Positions 11,330 to 21,646 of a stretch of 64,000 bases of DNA are shown in pieces. The stretch is from Coccinella septempunctata. Its lineage: Eukaryota > Arthropoda > Insecta > Coleoptera > Coccinellidae. Below the pieces are notes generated by a model. The model did no database searches. It worked only from the letters and a program-made list of their open reading frames with translations, and was not told the origin of the DNA. Position 1 is the first letter of the stretch. Each line of letters starts with the position of its first letter. The translations under genes were made by a program, and so were the position numbers. The stretch spans positions 34,872,001 to 34,936,000 of the forward strand of contig NC_058192.1 in assembly GCF_907165205.1 (NCBI RefSeq). The letters run 5' to 3'.

Positions 11330-12831
11330 CACTGCGCAAAAAAATTAACGCACATATGGAAATCTCAAATTTATTCTACAACTGAAGGTGTTCTCAATAA
11401 TAATTATTTTTGTCAGAATTATGCATGCATATGTGCACTTTCAACGGTTTTCTTCAATACAGATGTTTTTTCCCAGCAGGAATAAAAAAAGATGATATTA
11501 TCAGATTGCGAATGTATTGGCTCCATTCTAAAATCAGTTGTTCTCGATCAATTCTAGTGATCAATAGTTTTTCTTTCGTTTGATTTTCTACACTCGATCG
11601 CTATGCAACGCGAAACACGCAATTTGACCCAAGAGGAATGTACCCAAGCGGTAGTTTTGCGAGAAGAAGGGTGGACATACACAAGAATTGCAGAAAGGTT
11701 TGGAGTTTCCCATACAAGTGTGTCCAGAATGTTACAGCGATTCAGGGAGACAGGTATGAATGTCCGAAGACCAGGACAGGGTAGACCACGGGTTGTATTC
11801 AAGAACGTTACTTGAGAGTTTCTTCGTTTAGACAACGGTTTGCAACCGCTCGCCTCCTTCACATTCAGCTTGAGCAAACTCATGAGGTGCAAATTAGCAC
11901 TCAGACAATAAGTAATCGCCTCAGAGAATATGATTTAAGGCCTCGTGTCGCGGCAAGAGGCCCAGCTCTTACCCCAGCCCATCGAAGGGCGCGTTTGGAT
12001 TTTGCGAGAGAGCATATCCATTGGGAAGAGGCCGATTGGGAAAGAGTTCTCTTCACAGATGAGTCTAGATTCTGCCTCTACCATTGTGATACACGTTCCC
12101 TTGTATACAGACGTCCACATGAAAGATATGCTCAGTGCCATTTCCTGAATACTACTGGTTTCGGGGGAGGATCGATTATGGTATGGGGTGGAATATCTTT
12201 GACTGCTCGCACAGACTTAGTGGTCGTTGATAATGGAGCTATGAATGCTGGTAAGTATATAAGGAACATTCTTGAAGATCATGTAGTGCCATTTGCCCCA
12301 TACATTGGTGAAAATTTCATTTTTATAGACGATAATGCCAGACCCCATCGTGCGCGCATCGTTCAGGAGTAACTTGAAGAGGTTGGAATGGCCAGCAAGA
12401 AGTCCAGATCTCAATCCGATTGAGCAGGTTTGGGACAACCTCAATAGAAGGCTGAGAAGTTCAGAAAATCATCCAGCTACTCTTAATGACTTAGGAATCC
12501 AACTCGGAGAAATGTGGGAAGGATTAGATCACAACATTTTAAGATCACTCATTTTGAGTATGAACCGTCGTTGCCGAGCTGTAATTAACGCAAGGGGTGG
12601 AAATACCAAGTATTAAATCACTTATCAGCATTTCAGTATTTTGAAAATAGTTCATTTCTCTTCTTTCACATAAGATTCGGTGAAATCCTGAATTTTTCTT
12701 CCATTTAATGTGTCTTGTTTCGTTCAAAACCTTCCCGAGAGAACATAAAAAATAAGTTATAAAGTCAATGTAGAGTTAACTTTCATTAAAATTGAGATTT
12801 TCAGAATGTGCGTTAATTTTTTTGCGCAGTT
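11330..12831 (+). mobile_element. Tc1-like transposon, TSD TA
   Basis: Terminal repeats share ACTGCGCAAAAAAATTAACG on both ends, with one mismatch in the outermost base. TA flanks the insertion (11328-11329 and 12832-12833). At 1502 bp it has the usual length for a complete Tc1 element with one transposase gene. A fragment of the same family lies at 32640-32818. Confidence 0.9.
11603..12616 (+). pseudogene. Tc1 transposase, frameshifted
   Basis: The N-terminal part (11603-11815) is a helix-turn-helix DNA-binding region (LTQEECTQAVVLREEGWTYT, FGVSHTSVSRMLQRF). The catalytic part carries the DDE triad: the first Asp in FTDESRF, the second in FIDDNARPHRA, and the Glu in SPDLNPIEQVWD. The glycine-rich box GGGSIMVWGGIS is intact. 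One frameshift lies near 11812 and a second near 12340-12372, so the ~335-residue protein can no longer be made as one chain. All catalytic residues survive, which suggests recent decay. Confidence 0.88.
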
Positions 12832-13034
12832 TATTTCAATACAGCGTTGTCCACTGCAGGCGACTTCGAGCGGGCGTTTTCAAGCGGCTACGAGCTCGTT
12901 CGCGCGATCCGCCTGAAATGGGATCTGTAGCGCGTGCACGCCCGTAGAGCTCATCCATTTCAGTCCGTTTGAATTGAGATTCAGTAAGGATTTTTTGCCT
13001 ATAAAAGATTTCTATTGTCAATCAATTGTATCAA

Positions 13035-13429
13035 CACGTTGACTGTCCCCATTCTAATTTTTTTTTTCACCTCCCACGTCCAACACATTTATCCCAAGAT
13101 AAGGGTTGCTTTTGAGTGATAAAATATATATTCTATGAAAAAATTAATTCTGCAGCCATTTAAGGAACTGTTCATGTTCAAAATTTTCAAGTCCAATGGA
13201 AGGCTTGATGCTGATGTTTCTTGAATCATGTATGATTAATTATGATTGAGGTTATCAATACATATTTCTACAAGACGTTCAGCCCATATGAACCGACCAC
13301 AGTGCAGCGTTCATGAAAAGTAATCATATTTATCTTGAGCGTCGAATGAATCAATGAATCACATACGACTCATGGACTCCTGGCGAAAATCTTTATGAAT
13401 CATATGTGATGCATGGGACAGTCAACGTG
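13035..13429. mobile_element. piggyBac-like MITE
   Basis: Ends are inverted repeats: CACGTTGACTGTCCC at the left and its inverse GGGACAGTCAACGTG at the right. The right flank is TTAA and the left is TCAA, which fits a TTAA target with one later substitution. It is about 395 bp and has no coding capacity. Confidence 0.6.
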
Positions 13430-14839
13430 TTAAATGGCTTCATCAGTGACCGAATTAAATCATCTGGGGTTTTTTTCTTTAAAGGAATAGAGCAGAACTT
13501 TTGGCGGCTAAGAAATGTGCCCTGAAATGTTTGTTTTTGTAGTTTTTCAATCATATGTCCTCAGGAAATACGGATATCGACTAGTTACTTGGGCGAAAAG
13601 CTATAGAGCACTGAATTCTATGTCGAATGAGATCAATTGTGTACTTTTTCTCACTCACACTTTTTCTCTTCCGAAGTTGGGACAATTTCCAGAAACACTC
13701 TAAAATGTTGTTTCATATTGATTTCGAGGAAAAATCTTTAAAAGCAGCTTATATATGAGGAAAGGAAAGTGACGCATATAGAAGTTGTAAAGAATTAAAG
13801 CACGCGTTCATTTTTTTTTTTTGAGCACCATGCTAGAGAACTCTGAATTTGGACTAATGAAAAACATATACACACAAATACAAGTTTTTCGTTAATATTT
13901 CAGATTTAAAACGTCACAGACCATTTCGTGGTCACGGATAGTCAACAACATCTCTGAAATTGGCTCAACTTTGATATACTCTAATATAGAAACGGGTTGA
14001 GGAATGCAGCCTCATTCGAGAATTTAGTGATCTACAATGAAAAAACTAGAGCTTTGTTTATATTCAGTTTTCCAGGGGAGATAAAACCGAAAAACAAAAC
14101 GAAAACACTCCTTTTGGCCATCAAAATATTATCTTAACTCTCTGAGGAGGAAATTCGATTCATCCACTAGTAGTTGGGAAATATATAAAGTCCGTTCTTC
14201 GGTTGATAGTAGAAATGGTTGAATTCTCGATTTGATTTTGGCTATAAAAATTGCAGCCATCACAAACCACAAGCAATACTAGATGGAGAACGATCCTTAC
14301 GTCATCGTTGCATCCGTTCCAACACTGAATTGAACGCACGAAGCCGCTTCCAGTGGACAACCTCTATAGCTCCGCGCTGCCTGTTTTGTGGCGGCTACAA
14401 ACGCTCGTTTCGCGAGATTGTATAGCCGCACGAAAACGCTTCCAATGGACACTCGGGCTAACATTCTCATTCACAATGATACATATCACAGATAATACGA
14501 AATTGATATACCATATTCTTTTCATGAAAAACATAACAAATTAATGTATGTGATACATAAATATTATATTATGTTTGATATGTATCATCTGAAATGGGAA
14601 CGTTATGTATATGGAATATTTATTTATAAATCCACAGTTTTGTTTCAAATGTTCTGTTTATGATATGTAGCACCCTCATGTAATAATAATAATAATAATA
14701 ATAAAAGTGGTTTATTGTAAACATTGTTACAAATGGCCATCGACCGAGGTCCTTCAGCCTGTGAGTCAATTATACTTTTTTTTTAACAATTAATTGAGTG
14801 AAATTACAGCCTTAGATATAATTGAGAAAGTTTTTGTTG

Positions 14840-16399
14840 CTAATTTGTGGTGTCTTCGTTGTTGATCTGTTGCAGTGTCTCCCAAAGAGTCATAGCAGGG
14901 TATCTGAATCTGTTGTGATTTTCTTCGCGTTGAATGCAGAACTGTTTTAAAATGCTGAAGTTTTTCTTATTCCTGCAGAATTTCTTAGCTAGTAGTTGTA
15001 GTCTTTGATCTATTGGAGTAATTTTGGTAGTCTCATATAAGAGGTTGTTGGACGGATTATAGAGAGGGTTTGATGGGTGCCTCAGCTTTGTGAGTTTTCT
15101 CAGTGCTGTTGTTTCTGTCACTTGTAACTTTTTTTGTACTGGATTTCTGCTGTTGAGGAATAGTATGTGTCCATATTCAACAAGAGGTCTACAGATCATT
15201 TTATATATTTTGCTAGCTGTATTATGGTTTATGCCCTTTTGTTTATACGTGAGTCCTCTGAATTGGGTTGCTCTGGAAACCGTGGCTTTTTTGATTAATC
15301 CTGTGTGGAGGTTGAAATTGAGTTTACTGTCGAGATTGATTCCAAGATATTTGACACTATTTTTGGGTTGGATTGTTTGATTGTATAGTGTTATATTCGG
15401 AGAGGTACCTCTCAATCTATGATTGCAGATCAGGAAATGGCTTTTTGATGGATTGGGACGGAGTCTCCATTTATTAAACCATAAGGATGTCTTGTCTGTT
15501 AAAGCTTGTAGTTGTTCCATGGCATCTTTTATATTGTTGGCATGACTTACCAACACTGTATCATCTGCAAATTGTAACATATAGCATCTTCGGTTAATAT
15601 ATTTGGGATCGCTGTTGAAAATATCAGCACAATATAAGTTATAGAGAGTAGGGGATAATGGAGAACCTTGTGGTAGTCCTCTTTCTGGTGTGAACTCGCC
15701 TGATAGTTGGTCGTCGATCTTCACTCTCAGAGATCTATTCTCAAGCATATTCATTATTATACGTGTGAGGTAGTCAGGAGCATCGAAGGTATAGAGTTTG
15801 TAAATCAGACCTGAATGCCATACACTGTCGAATGCTTTGTTGATGTCCAAAAAGAGTGCTGCACTTTTCCCTCCTTTTTGTCTCGTTGCTTGTAGATTGT
15901 TACTTAGGACTATCAAAGGGTGTATGGTTGAGTGATGGTCTTTAAAGCCGAACTGATAGTCAGGAATTTTATTGCCCATAGTTGTTTTCAATCTACCTAA
16001 AATTATTTTTTTTAAGTTTTTGCCCAAGTTCGAAAGTAGAGTGATTGGTCTGTAGTTTGATAATTTGGTTTGATCAGATTGTTTCTTAGGTATTGTGATG
16101 ATAGTCCCTGTCTTCCATTCCTTTGGAAAGTAGTGATTTGAAAGGCAGTACTCGTATATTTTGATGATGAAATCGTGTACTTCTTGGTCTAGTTTTCTCA
16201 GTATGTCTTTTGTGATATGGTCATGACCAGGAGATGTGTTTTTGCCCTTTTTCAAGATTCTGAAGTATGTGTCGGGATCTATAGTTTGCTCTTGTTTTAC
16301 CACTTTCTGATTTTTGAAAATTTCCATCCATTTTTCTATGTTGTTGTAGTGTTCTAGTGAAAAGTTGGGGTCGTTTTCCTTGGTGTATTGTTTTTTCAT
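14840..16399 (-). CDS. Jockey-like reverse transcriptase (ORF2 without endonuclease)
   Basis: This 519-codon frame has the RT core: TSPGHDHITKDIL, IPKKQSDQTKLSNYRPITLL, AALFLDINKAFDSVWH, GLPQGSPLSPTLYNLYCADI, the catalytic FADDTVL box, and the thumb (KYLGINLDSKLNF, GHILFLNSRNPVQKKLQ). The C-terminus looks complete. The apurinic-type endonuclease that normally precedes RT is missing, and the first residues (MKKQYTKENDPNF) come straight after the junction with ORF1. Such a copy could not nick its own target, so it must have been mobilised in trans, by endonuclease-independent priming, or deleted after insertion. Confidence 0.85.
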   Translation of the reverse strand: MKKQYTKENDPNFSLEHYNNIEKWMEIFKNQKVVKQEQTIDPDTYFRILKKGKNTSPGHDHITKDILRKLDQEVHDFIIKIYEYCLSNHYFPKEWKTGTIITIPKKQSDQTKLSNYRPITLLSNLGKNLKKIILGRLKTTMGNKIPDYQFGFKDHHSTIHPLIVLSNNLQATRQKGGKSAALFLDINKAFDSVWHSGLIYKLYTFDAPDYLTRIIMNMLENRSLRVKIDDQLSGEFTPERGLPQGSPLSPTLYNLYCADIFNSDPKYINRRCYMLQFADDTVLVSHANNIKDAMEQLQALTDKTSLWFNKWRLRPNPSKSHFLICNHRLRGTSPNITLYNQTIQPKNSVKYLGINLDSKLNFNLHTGLIKKATVSRATQFRGLTYKQKGINHNTASKIYKMICRPLVEYGHILFLNSRNPVQKKLQVTETTALRKLTKLRHPSNPLYNPSNNLLYETTKITPIDQRLQLLAKKFCRNKKNFSILKQFCIQREENHNRFRYPAMTLWETLQQINNEDTTN

Positions 16400-17423
16400 T
16401 TATTGGTTTCACTGGAATATTAGGGATTCCTTCCATTGGTTTGGTTGGTCGTTTGGGGCATTTGAAGGACCAGGCTTCATGATCTTCCGCTTGGCAGGCT
16501 TTGCATTTGGGTTGCAGAGTTGATGTACACTTGAAGGTACGATGAGGTCCAAAGCATTTATTGCATTGAATGTTTTCCTGGCATTCTTCTGTTGTATGCG
16601 TGAATTTTTGGCACTTGGTACATGGTTTAGGAGCAGCAGTTGGTGCTAAACTAGAGTAAACAGGGTAGTGACAATTTTTATAAAACAAACCATTTCCCAA
16701 CAAATATTCAGTTGTTTTTTCATGTGCTGTAATGATTCTTATCAAATGTGTCATTTTTCCAGTTGCACGGGATTTTATTCTCTGACAATATCTGTGTTCC
16801 AAATTTTTGTTTTTGAGGTGTTCACTAATATCTTTATCTTGAATATTCAATTCTATTTGGCCAATAACAACAGAGTAGGAGGGTTCCACTGATCGTTTTG
16901 TGTGTTGTGCATTAAATGTAGTTTCCTTGTAGTTAGCAACGACGTTTTCTTTCTTCAGATTGTCCAGTGCGTCGATAATTTTCTGTTTTTCCGTATCGCT
17001 TTTCACCAGAAAACAAGTTTAAGTTTTAATGATGCAGTCTAGGGAGTTTGGAAATTTTGTTTGCCATATGTCTGCTACTTCAATTCTTGTGATGTTTATG
17101 TTGACCATGTTGATATAAAATAAATATTTATACTTCTTGAAAGTAAAGGTCGTCGACCTGATGGCAGGTTTTGTTTTGAAGTTGTTATCTTGGACTTGTC
17201 TTGTGGCATATGATTTGTTGTTATCAGTGTTTTTATTTGGATTCGAATGTTGTCTCTGAATTTTATTTTTTTGGTTTCCATCTGCTGTTTCTGAATCGGA
17301 CGCAGTTGTTGTACCCATAATTTGATTCAATTCTTTTTGGGAGTATTTTTTTCCAAAACGTTTTCTTTTATTTGTAACGACTCTAAAGTCCATGGAATCG
17401 TCTTCGTCGGCATCGTCTGCCAT
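16395..17423 (-). pseudogene. Jockey-like ORF1 (Gag-like zinc-knuckle protein), frameshifted
   Basis: Two minus-strand frames (17019-17423 and about 16395-17006) make one ORF1 interrupted near 17010. The N-terminal part is charged and low in complexity. The second part has an RRM-like region (VVIGQIELNIQDKDISEHL) and then three cysteine-histidine knuckles (CTKCQKFTHTTEEC, CNKCFGPHRTFKC, CKACQAEDHEAWSFKC). This is the usual ORF1p of Jockey elements, an RNA-binding chaperone. Downstream of KRPTKPMEGIPNIPVKP the reading frame passes into shifted RT sequence. Confidence 0.8.
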
Positions 17424-17719
17424 TTTTGATATATTCGCGGCGAATTATCTTCAATAAAAACGCAATTATATTCACTGATAAGTGCACAGATGTGTTCACC
17501 ATGAGAGCTGGCGCTGAACTGACCCTCATGTAACATGTTGGTTTGCTGGGCAAATTGTCAACCTCAACAATTGTTAGAGAGTTAGAGTTTTATACTCTTC
17601 AGAATCAAATTATTAAGCATCTCTTTGTTTTCTTATTCACTTGGGTCAGAAAGAATGATTGGTTTTGTGCCCTCTTTCAGATTAGTGTTTGATCTTAAAC
17701 TCGGTACTTGTCTTCAGTT

Positions 17720-18060
17720 TCATTCATAATACAATTTTGTGTATTCAGTATTTTTGCAAACCCAAAATGGCCGCTGTCAGAAAACTCGCTATATGATTTC
17801 ATTGGAGAAGACATTACGTAGTGAAAGTAACATAGAGAATTTTGATTTCTTTAAAGATCTTTCTGTTGTTAACGATTCAGCGGAGCGAGTATTTGGTTTG
17901 GTTTAATTGAAGAATGCAATAACTACTAAAAGAAGAAGAGAAGAAGAATGAGGAACAGTTACAATTTCTTTTACAATTGATCAACGAATATCGTCATCGT
18001 TTTCCGGATTGCAACAAAAAAATTTGAAGTTACCTGTTCAGAACATATTATACACTATAG
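17720..18060 (+). pseudogene. Transposon-protein remnant in the foldback loop
   Basis: The plus strand reads KTRYMISLEKTLRSESNIEN, then FDFFKDLSVVNDSAERVFGL, then after a stop and a shift EEQLQFLLQLINEYRHRFPD. The VNDSAER block followed by a helix with LLQ and a YRxxFP ending is a pattern I associate with a recurrent, poorly characterised arthropod element protein. I cannot name the superfamily. The fragment lies in the non-repeated centre of the second foldback. Confidence 0.45.
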
Positions 18061-18857
18061 ATGCTGAAAGTTAGAATATACCAACACCAATATAATTTTT
18101 TACAACCGAATAAATGTTACCATGCTTTTTATATGCGATTAATTTCTACTATCATTAAACCTACCAATCCCACAAATATCGAGACATTTGTTGAAAAATT
18201 GATAGTTCACTGTTTTGTTGAATACACAAAATTGTATTATGACTTAAACTGAAGACAAGTACCGAGTTTAAGATCAAACACTAATCTGAAAGAGGGCACA
18301 AAACCAATCATTCTTTCTGACCCAAGTGAATGAGAAATAAGAGATGCTAAATAATTTGATTCTGAAGATTATAAAACTAACTCTCTAACAATTCTTGAGG
18401 TTGACAATTTGGGGATCTCATAAATGATTTAAATCTAAATAAAATCATATTAATTGATTAATTGTAACTTTCGAGAACGATTTACTGATTTTCAAAGTGA
18501 ATTCCAATAATTTCTTCCCGATATCCGAGTAAAAGCAGCTACTTCGATAAAGATTTCATTTCAAGCTCTAATAACTTTTCGAAAAGCCGTTTAACGGAAA
18601 AATTGTATGATACAGTTTTTGTAGAGCACCTGATTTCCTACATAAAAATATATCGCTCAATGGAATCCGTCCATTGGTTTGCGAACTGGAATTTTTTAAC
18701 TAGAAATAAATTTTTTTTCCCTGCTATTAGTAGGGAAAATAGAAATCCTCGATGAGCGACCTCCCAATAACAATATTTTCGCCTAATATTTTCACAGACA
18801 TCATTTTTCAATGCCCTGAAGAAGAAGAAGAAAGTCGATTTTTTTGAATCAGTCTAA

Positions 18858-19030
18858 TATATATATATATATAGAGGGTAAACAATTAGGGGTGCTCAGC
18901 TGTTGGGGACCTTGGTGATATCATTCCCCTTTTCCGTATATATATATATATATATATATATAATCTATTGATGTTCACATATAGTAAGACTGTGATTATA
19001 TCAGAGTATATATATATATATATGTACGAT
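18858..19030. repeat. TA-rich microsatellites
   Basis: Three TA dinucleotide runs (about 18857-18873, 18939-18962 and 19006-19022) are separated by unique DNA. They lie between the second foldback and the first Penelope-like element. Confidence 0.8.
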
Positions 19031-19093
19031 TTTCATTAATGGGATAGCAGCAATATTTAATTAAATTGTGAACTCTTTTTTTCTTGCTCGAGC

Positions 19094-19127
19094 TTTCGGG
19101 ATAATTTATTTTTTATCTCTTCGTCAG
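19094..19127 (-). ncRNA. Hammerhead-ribozyme-like core in Penelope element 1
   Basis: The minus strand reads CTGACGAA, a stem (GAGATAA pairing with TTATCCC, one mismatch) and then GAAA, followed by GCTCGAGC. This matches the conserved CUGANGA ... GAAA core of hammerhead ribozymes, which are known in Penelope-like elements. The nucleotides after stem III do not give a clear cleavage site, so activity is doubtful. Confidence 0.4.
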
Positions 19128-19430
19128 GAGAACTACAATACAGTAACGTTAGTGAAAAAGACATAAATGAATATTATAAAAAGCTTACGAAATTGAGAAT
19201 ATATCAGTTAGAGATGGAATAGTGTATAAATATATGGAAGATCATCAGCAGTTTTCAGATTTTCAATTTTGACTCAGAATGTCAGTTGATAATATATCAT
19301 TTCACAATTTAAATACCTACTGTAATTAGAAATTGTTTTTTAATAAATTAGCAGAATTCGCAAAAGAAATTTCAACTAAATCGTATGATTTTAATAATTA
19401 ATTCTATGTATCGGACTCTTTTCAATTTGC

Positions 19431-20027
19431 AGAATTCATTTACAACAAAATTATACGTGAAGATTATGTTTTAGTGAGTTGGGACATCATTTCATTATAT
19501 CATTCGAATTGGCCGAAGTATGTATAAACAATAATTGGATCAGAATACAAGAAAATTGTCCGGTTAACAAAAAAGAATTCATTAAAATAATAAAATTCAT
19601 TTTTGAAACTACTCTTTTCTCTTTTACTTTTGAAGTACCGTTCATAAAGAAGTTCATGGATGAAATAATTACAGCCGTACCGAAACATATGATAGAAGAA
19701 TCTCTCCAAATTATTAATCAATTTAATGAGAAAATTCATTTTACAGTGGAAAGAGAATGTAATGATTCTATACCCTTTCTCGATATTTTGGTAATCAGAG
19801 AAGGAAATAGACTACAGATTAGCACAGAAAACCAATGTCTTCGGGAAGATTTATTCACTGGCATTCTTTTCAACCAATAACACAAAATATTAATATGATT
19901 CGTAATTTGAAAATACGAATGTCTAGAATTTCACATAAATTCCAATTGAACAATTTAAAAATCTTAGAAGAACTATTACTAAAAAATGGATATCCTAAAA
20001 AATGGTTAAACAAAATTCTTTTCAATA
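19431..20027 (+). pseudogene. Penelope-like reverse transcriptase remnant
   Basis: Broken frames read FIYNKIIREDYVLVSWDII, then KEFIKIIKFIFETTLFSF, then joined directly to FMDEIITAVPKHMIEESLQI, FNEKIHFTVERECNDSIPFL and LKNGYPKKWLNKILFN-like sequence. The RT core between the TTLFSF block and the Asp-Asp-containing box is deleted, and the expected DD is DE here. The frame then runs to the TA where the next element was inserted. The protein cannot be active. Confidence 0.75.
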
Positions 20028-20132
20028 CCCATACAGCACATGTATATCCATTGAATGTCCATTGGACGTACAAAATGGACATGACGGACATCCATTGTAC
20101 GTCCAGTTATGTACAATGTTTGGTCCATAAAA

Positions 20133-20502
20133 CGTCCGAACCTCACTGGATTTAACATCCTATGGACTTACATATAGGATGTAAAATGGATGTACAGACA
20201 GGATGTACATTGGACGTACATACAGGATGTACAATGGACGTACAGACAGGATGTACATTGGACGTACATACAGGATGTACATTGGACGTACATACAGGAT
20301 GTACATTGGACGTACATACAGGATGTACATTGGACGTACATACAGGAGTCCAGTGGACGTACATATAGGATGTACATTGGACGTACATACAAGATGTACA
20401 TTGGACGTACATACAAGATGTACAATGGACGAACATACAGGTACGTCCATTGTACATCCTGTAGGTATGTCCATAGGATGTTAAATCCAGTGAGGTTCGG
20501 AC
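20133..20502. repeat. Inverted pair enclosing the 24-bp satellite
   Basis: A 34-bp segment starting GTCCGAACCTCACTGG at 20133 recurs as its inverse, ending near 20502 (CCAGTGAGGTTCGGAC). Together with the satellite, whose unit contains GTAC palindromes, the whole block could form one long hairpin. Confidence 0.7.
20174..20450. repeat. 24-bp satellite array
   Basis: About eleven copies of a 24-bp unit (GGATGTACATTGGACGTACA plus TACA) lie head to tail with few changes. Because 24 is divisible by three and the unit lacks stops in several frames, long open frames appear on both strands. They are not genes. Confidence 0.85.
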
Positions 20503-20855
20503 ATTTTCTGGACAATTCAGTGTACATAAGTGGACATTATTTGGTCGTCTCAAATGCCCATTTTATTGGGGTTAGCATTTTTTAAGTTTGATTCGAAAAA
20601 GGTACATATTTTAAAATCCCACCTATCGACACATATATTTATTGATAATTATAAGGAAATTGGGATTATTGAAAAATGAAATGCCTGAAAATGTTCTACA
20701 TTTTTATGTGAAAAATTTAAATAAAATAATAAATAAAAAGTAGGTATAATTTGAACATTGGACTATTGCCCCTAAGCGAAAAAAAACTAAACTACAAAAA
20801 AACTGAATAACAAAGAAGCAGATACATACATAGATATTCACTGAAAAGGAAACAC

Positions 20856-21333
20856 TTATGATTTTCTATCGTTGGCTCCTCGAAGCCATTTAGAAATAGC
20901 CTCTTCTATCTCCTTCCTGTCCCCTTTACTGGAGTGTATGGCCGTTTCTGTAAATTTATTTCATTGAAATTTTGCTGTTGTCATATCATATATCAGTACA
21001 TCATACTATAATAGTATGGTGATAATATCTATTGAAAATTGAATCTCTGGATATTTTCTCGAAATTCCGTTTCATATTCTTATTAATTATTGTTCCCCTA
21101 CCAAATAATAAATATTCATGGTTGTGAAAAGACAACTATATATTTTTTACGATAGTATGAATAATTATAACTAATGAAATCATCAAATTAACAAGACATG
21201 ACAAATCAACATTAACGTGGTTCGTATAAGCATTCAACATTCAATTCTTTCAACATTTCTACCCATTAGATTATAATTTTCTATCTACACGTAAATTTGC
21301 CACTTCCCTCAAGAATAAAACCTTAGACTCACC
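20856..21333 (-). pseudogene. Captured two-exon gene fragment
   Basis: On the minus strand a near-ideal donor (GAG/GTGAGT) ends an upstream exon at 21333, and an acceptor (TTTACAG) starts a downstream exon at 20947. The downstream exon encodes ETAIHSSKGDRKEIEEAI, then SKWLRGANDRKS and a stop at 20856-20858. This looks like the last coding exon of a host gene. The upstream exon is closed in the matching frame, so the coding chain is not intact. I cannot identify the source gene. Confidence 0.45.
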
Positions 21334-21646
21334 TCGTTACTATCAAATATATGCACCACACACTGGAACTAGAACTTGACGCTATACTTCAAAAGTAGTT
21401 CAACTGTGTGTCACTCAAAAAAATAAATGTTTCGGTCTTTGGGACGAAAGTTCCAGAGTAAAAAAGGGAATAATTATGAGAGGGCGGAACTTCTGGGTTT
21501 CAACGTCACAGTCAGTATGTACCTACTCTCAATGAGAGCCGATACCGACATGGCAGCAATACAAGGGTATCAAAGATTATAGAGTAACTCTATAATCTTT
21601 GAAGAGTATATCTTTGCATACGCATTTCTGTTATTTCCAATATCCC

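Larger units (their letters stand above)
11234..14458. mobile_element. PIF/Harbinger-like non-autonomous element, TSD TAA
   Basis: The left end is GCCCGGGTGTCCACTGCAAG and the right end is its approximate inverse, CTTCCAATGGACACTCGGGC, flanked by TAA at 11231-11233 and 14459-14461. The TIR motif GTCCACTG occurs twice on each side. A 3-bp TAA duplication suits the PIF/Harbinger superfamily, but no transposase is encoded by this element itself. It contains a Tc1 element (11330-12831) and a piggyBac-like MITE (13035-13429). Confidence 0.6.
14684..17521 (-). mobile_element. Jockey-like non-LTR retrotransposon, endonuclease deleted, 12-bp TSD
   Basis: The element lies on the minus strand with ORF1 (zinc-knuckle protein) upstream of a reverse transcriptase. 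The 3' end runs into a TTA trinucleotide tail (14684-14704). The duplication ACCCTCATGTAA flanks it at 14672-14683 and 17522-17533. The endonuclease domain expected between ORF1 and RT is absent, and the two frames join at about 16395. It sits near the right end of the 10.5-kb CCCAGC element. Confidence 0.85.
7045..17550. mobile_element. CCCAGCAAAC-terminus DNA element, copy 1 (10.5 kb with insertions), TSD CA
   Basis: The left end is CCCAGCAAACACAATTGC and the right end is ACATGTTGGTTTGCTGGG, flanked by a CA dinucleotide on both sides. The second copy at 42475-45219 matches it in inverted orientation: 7.05-7.66 kb pairs with 45.2-44.6 kb, 9.86-10.1 with 43.1-42.85, and 11.1-11.23 plus 14.46-14.68 with 42.85-42.49. 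It is interrupted by elements at 10118-11119, 11234-14458 and 14684-17521. No transposase was found. The 2-bp duplication would suit CACTA-like or ISL2EU-like elements, but the family is not assigned. Confidence 0.7.
6589..18857. mobile_element. Second foldback element, interrupted at 7045-17550
   Basis: Ends are TTAGACTGATCC at the left and GAATCAGTCTAA at the right, flanked by TATA. The left arm is 6589-7044 plus 17551 to about 17720; the right arm is about 18235-18857. The arms match along their length once the CCCAGC element is removed. The central loop (17720-18235) holds a protein-coding remnant. The left TATA is shared with the previous foldback, so the two elements abut. Confidence 0.75.

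Noticed and set aside
20160..20585. Several overlapping open frames on both strands with repeats such as MYIGRTYR
   Set aside because: They are produced by the 24-bp satellite, whose length keeps all these frames open. No start context or family supports a gene.
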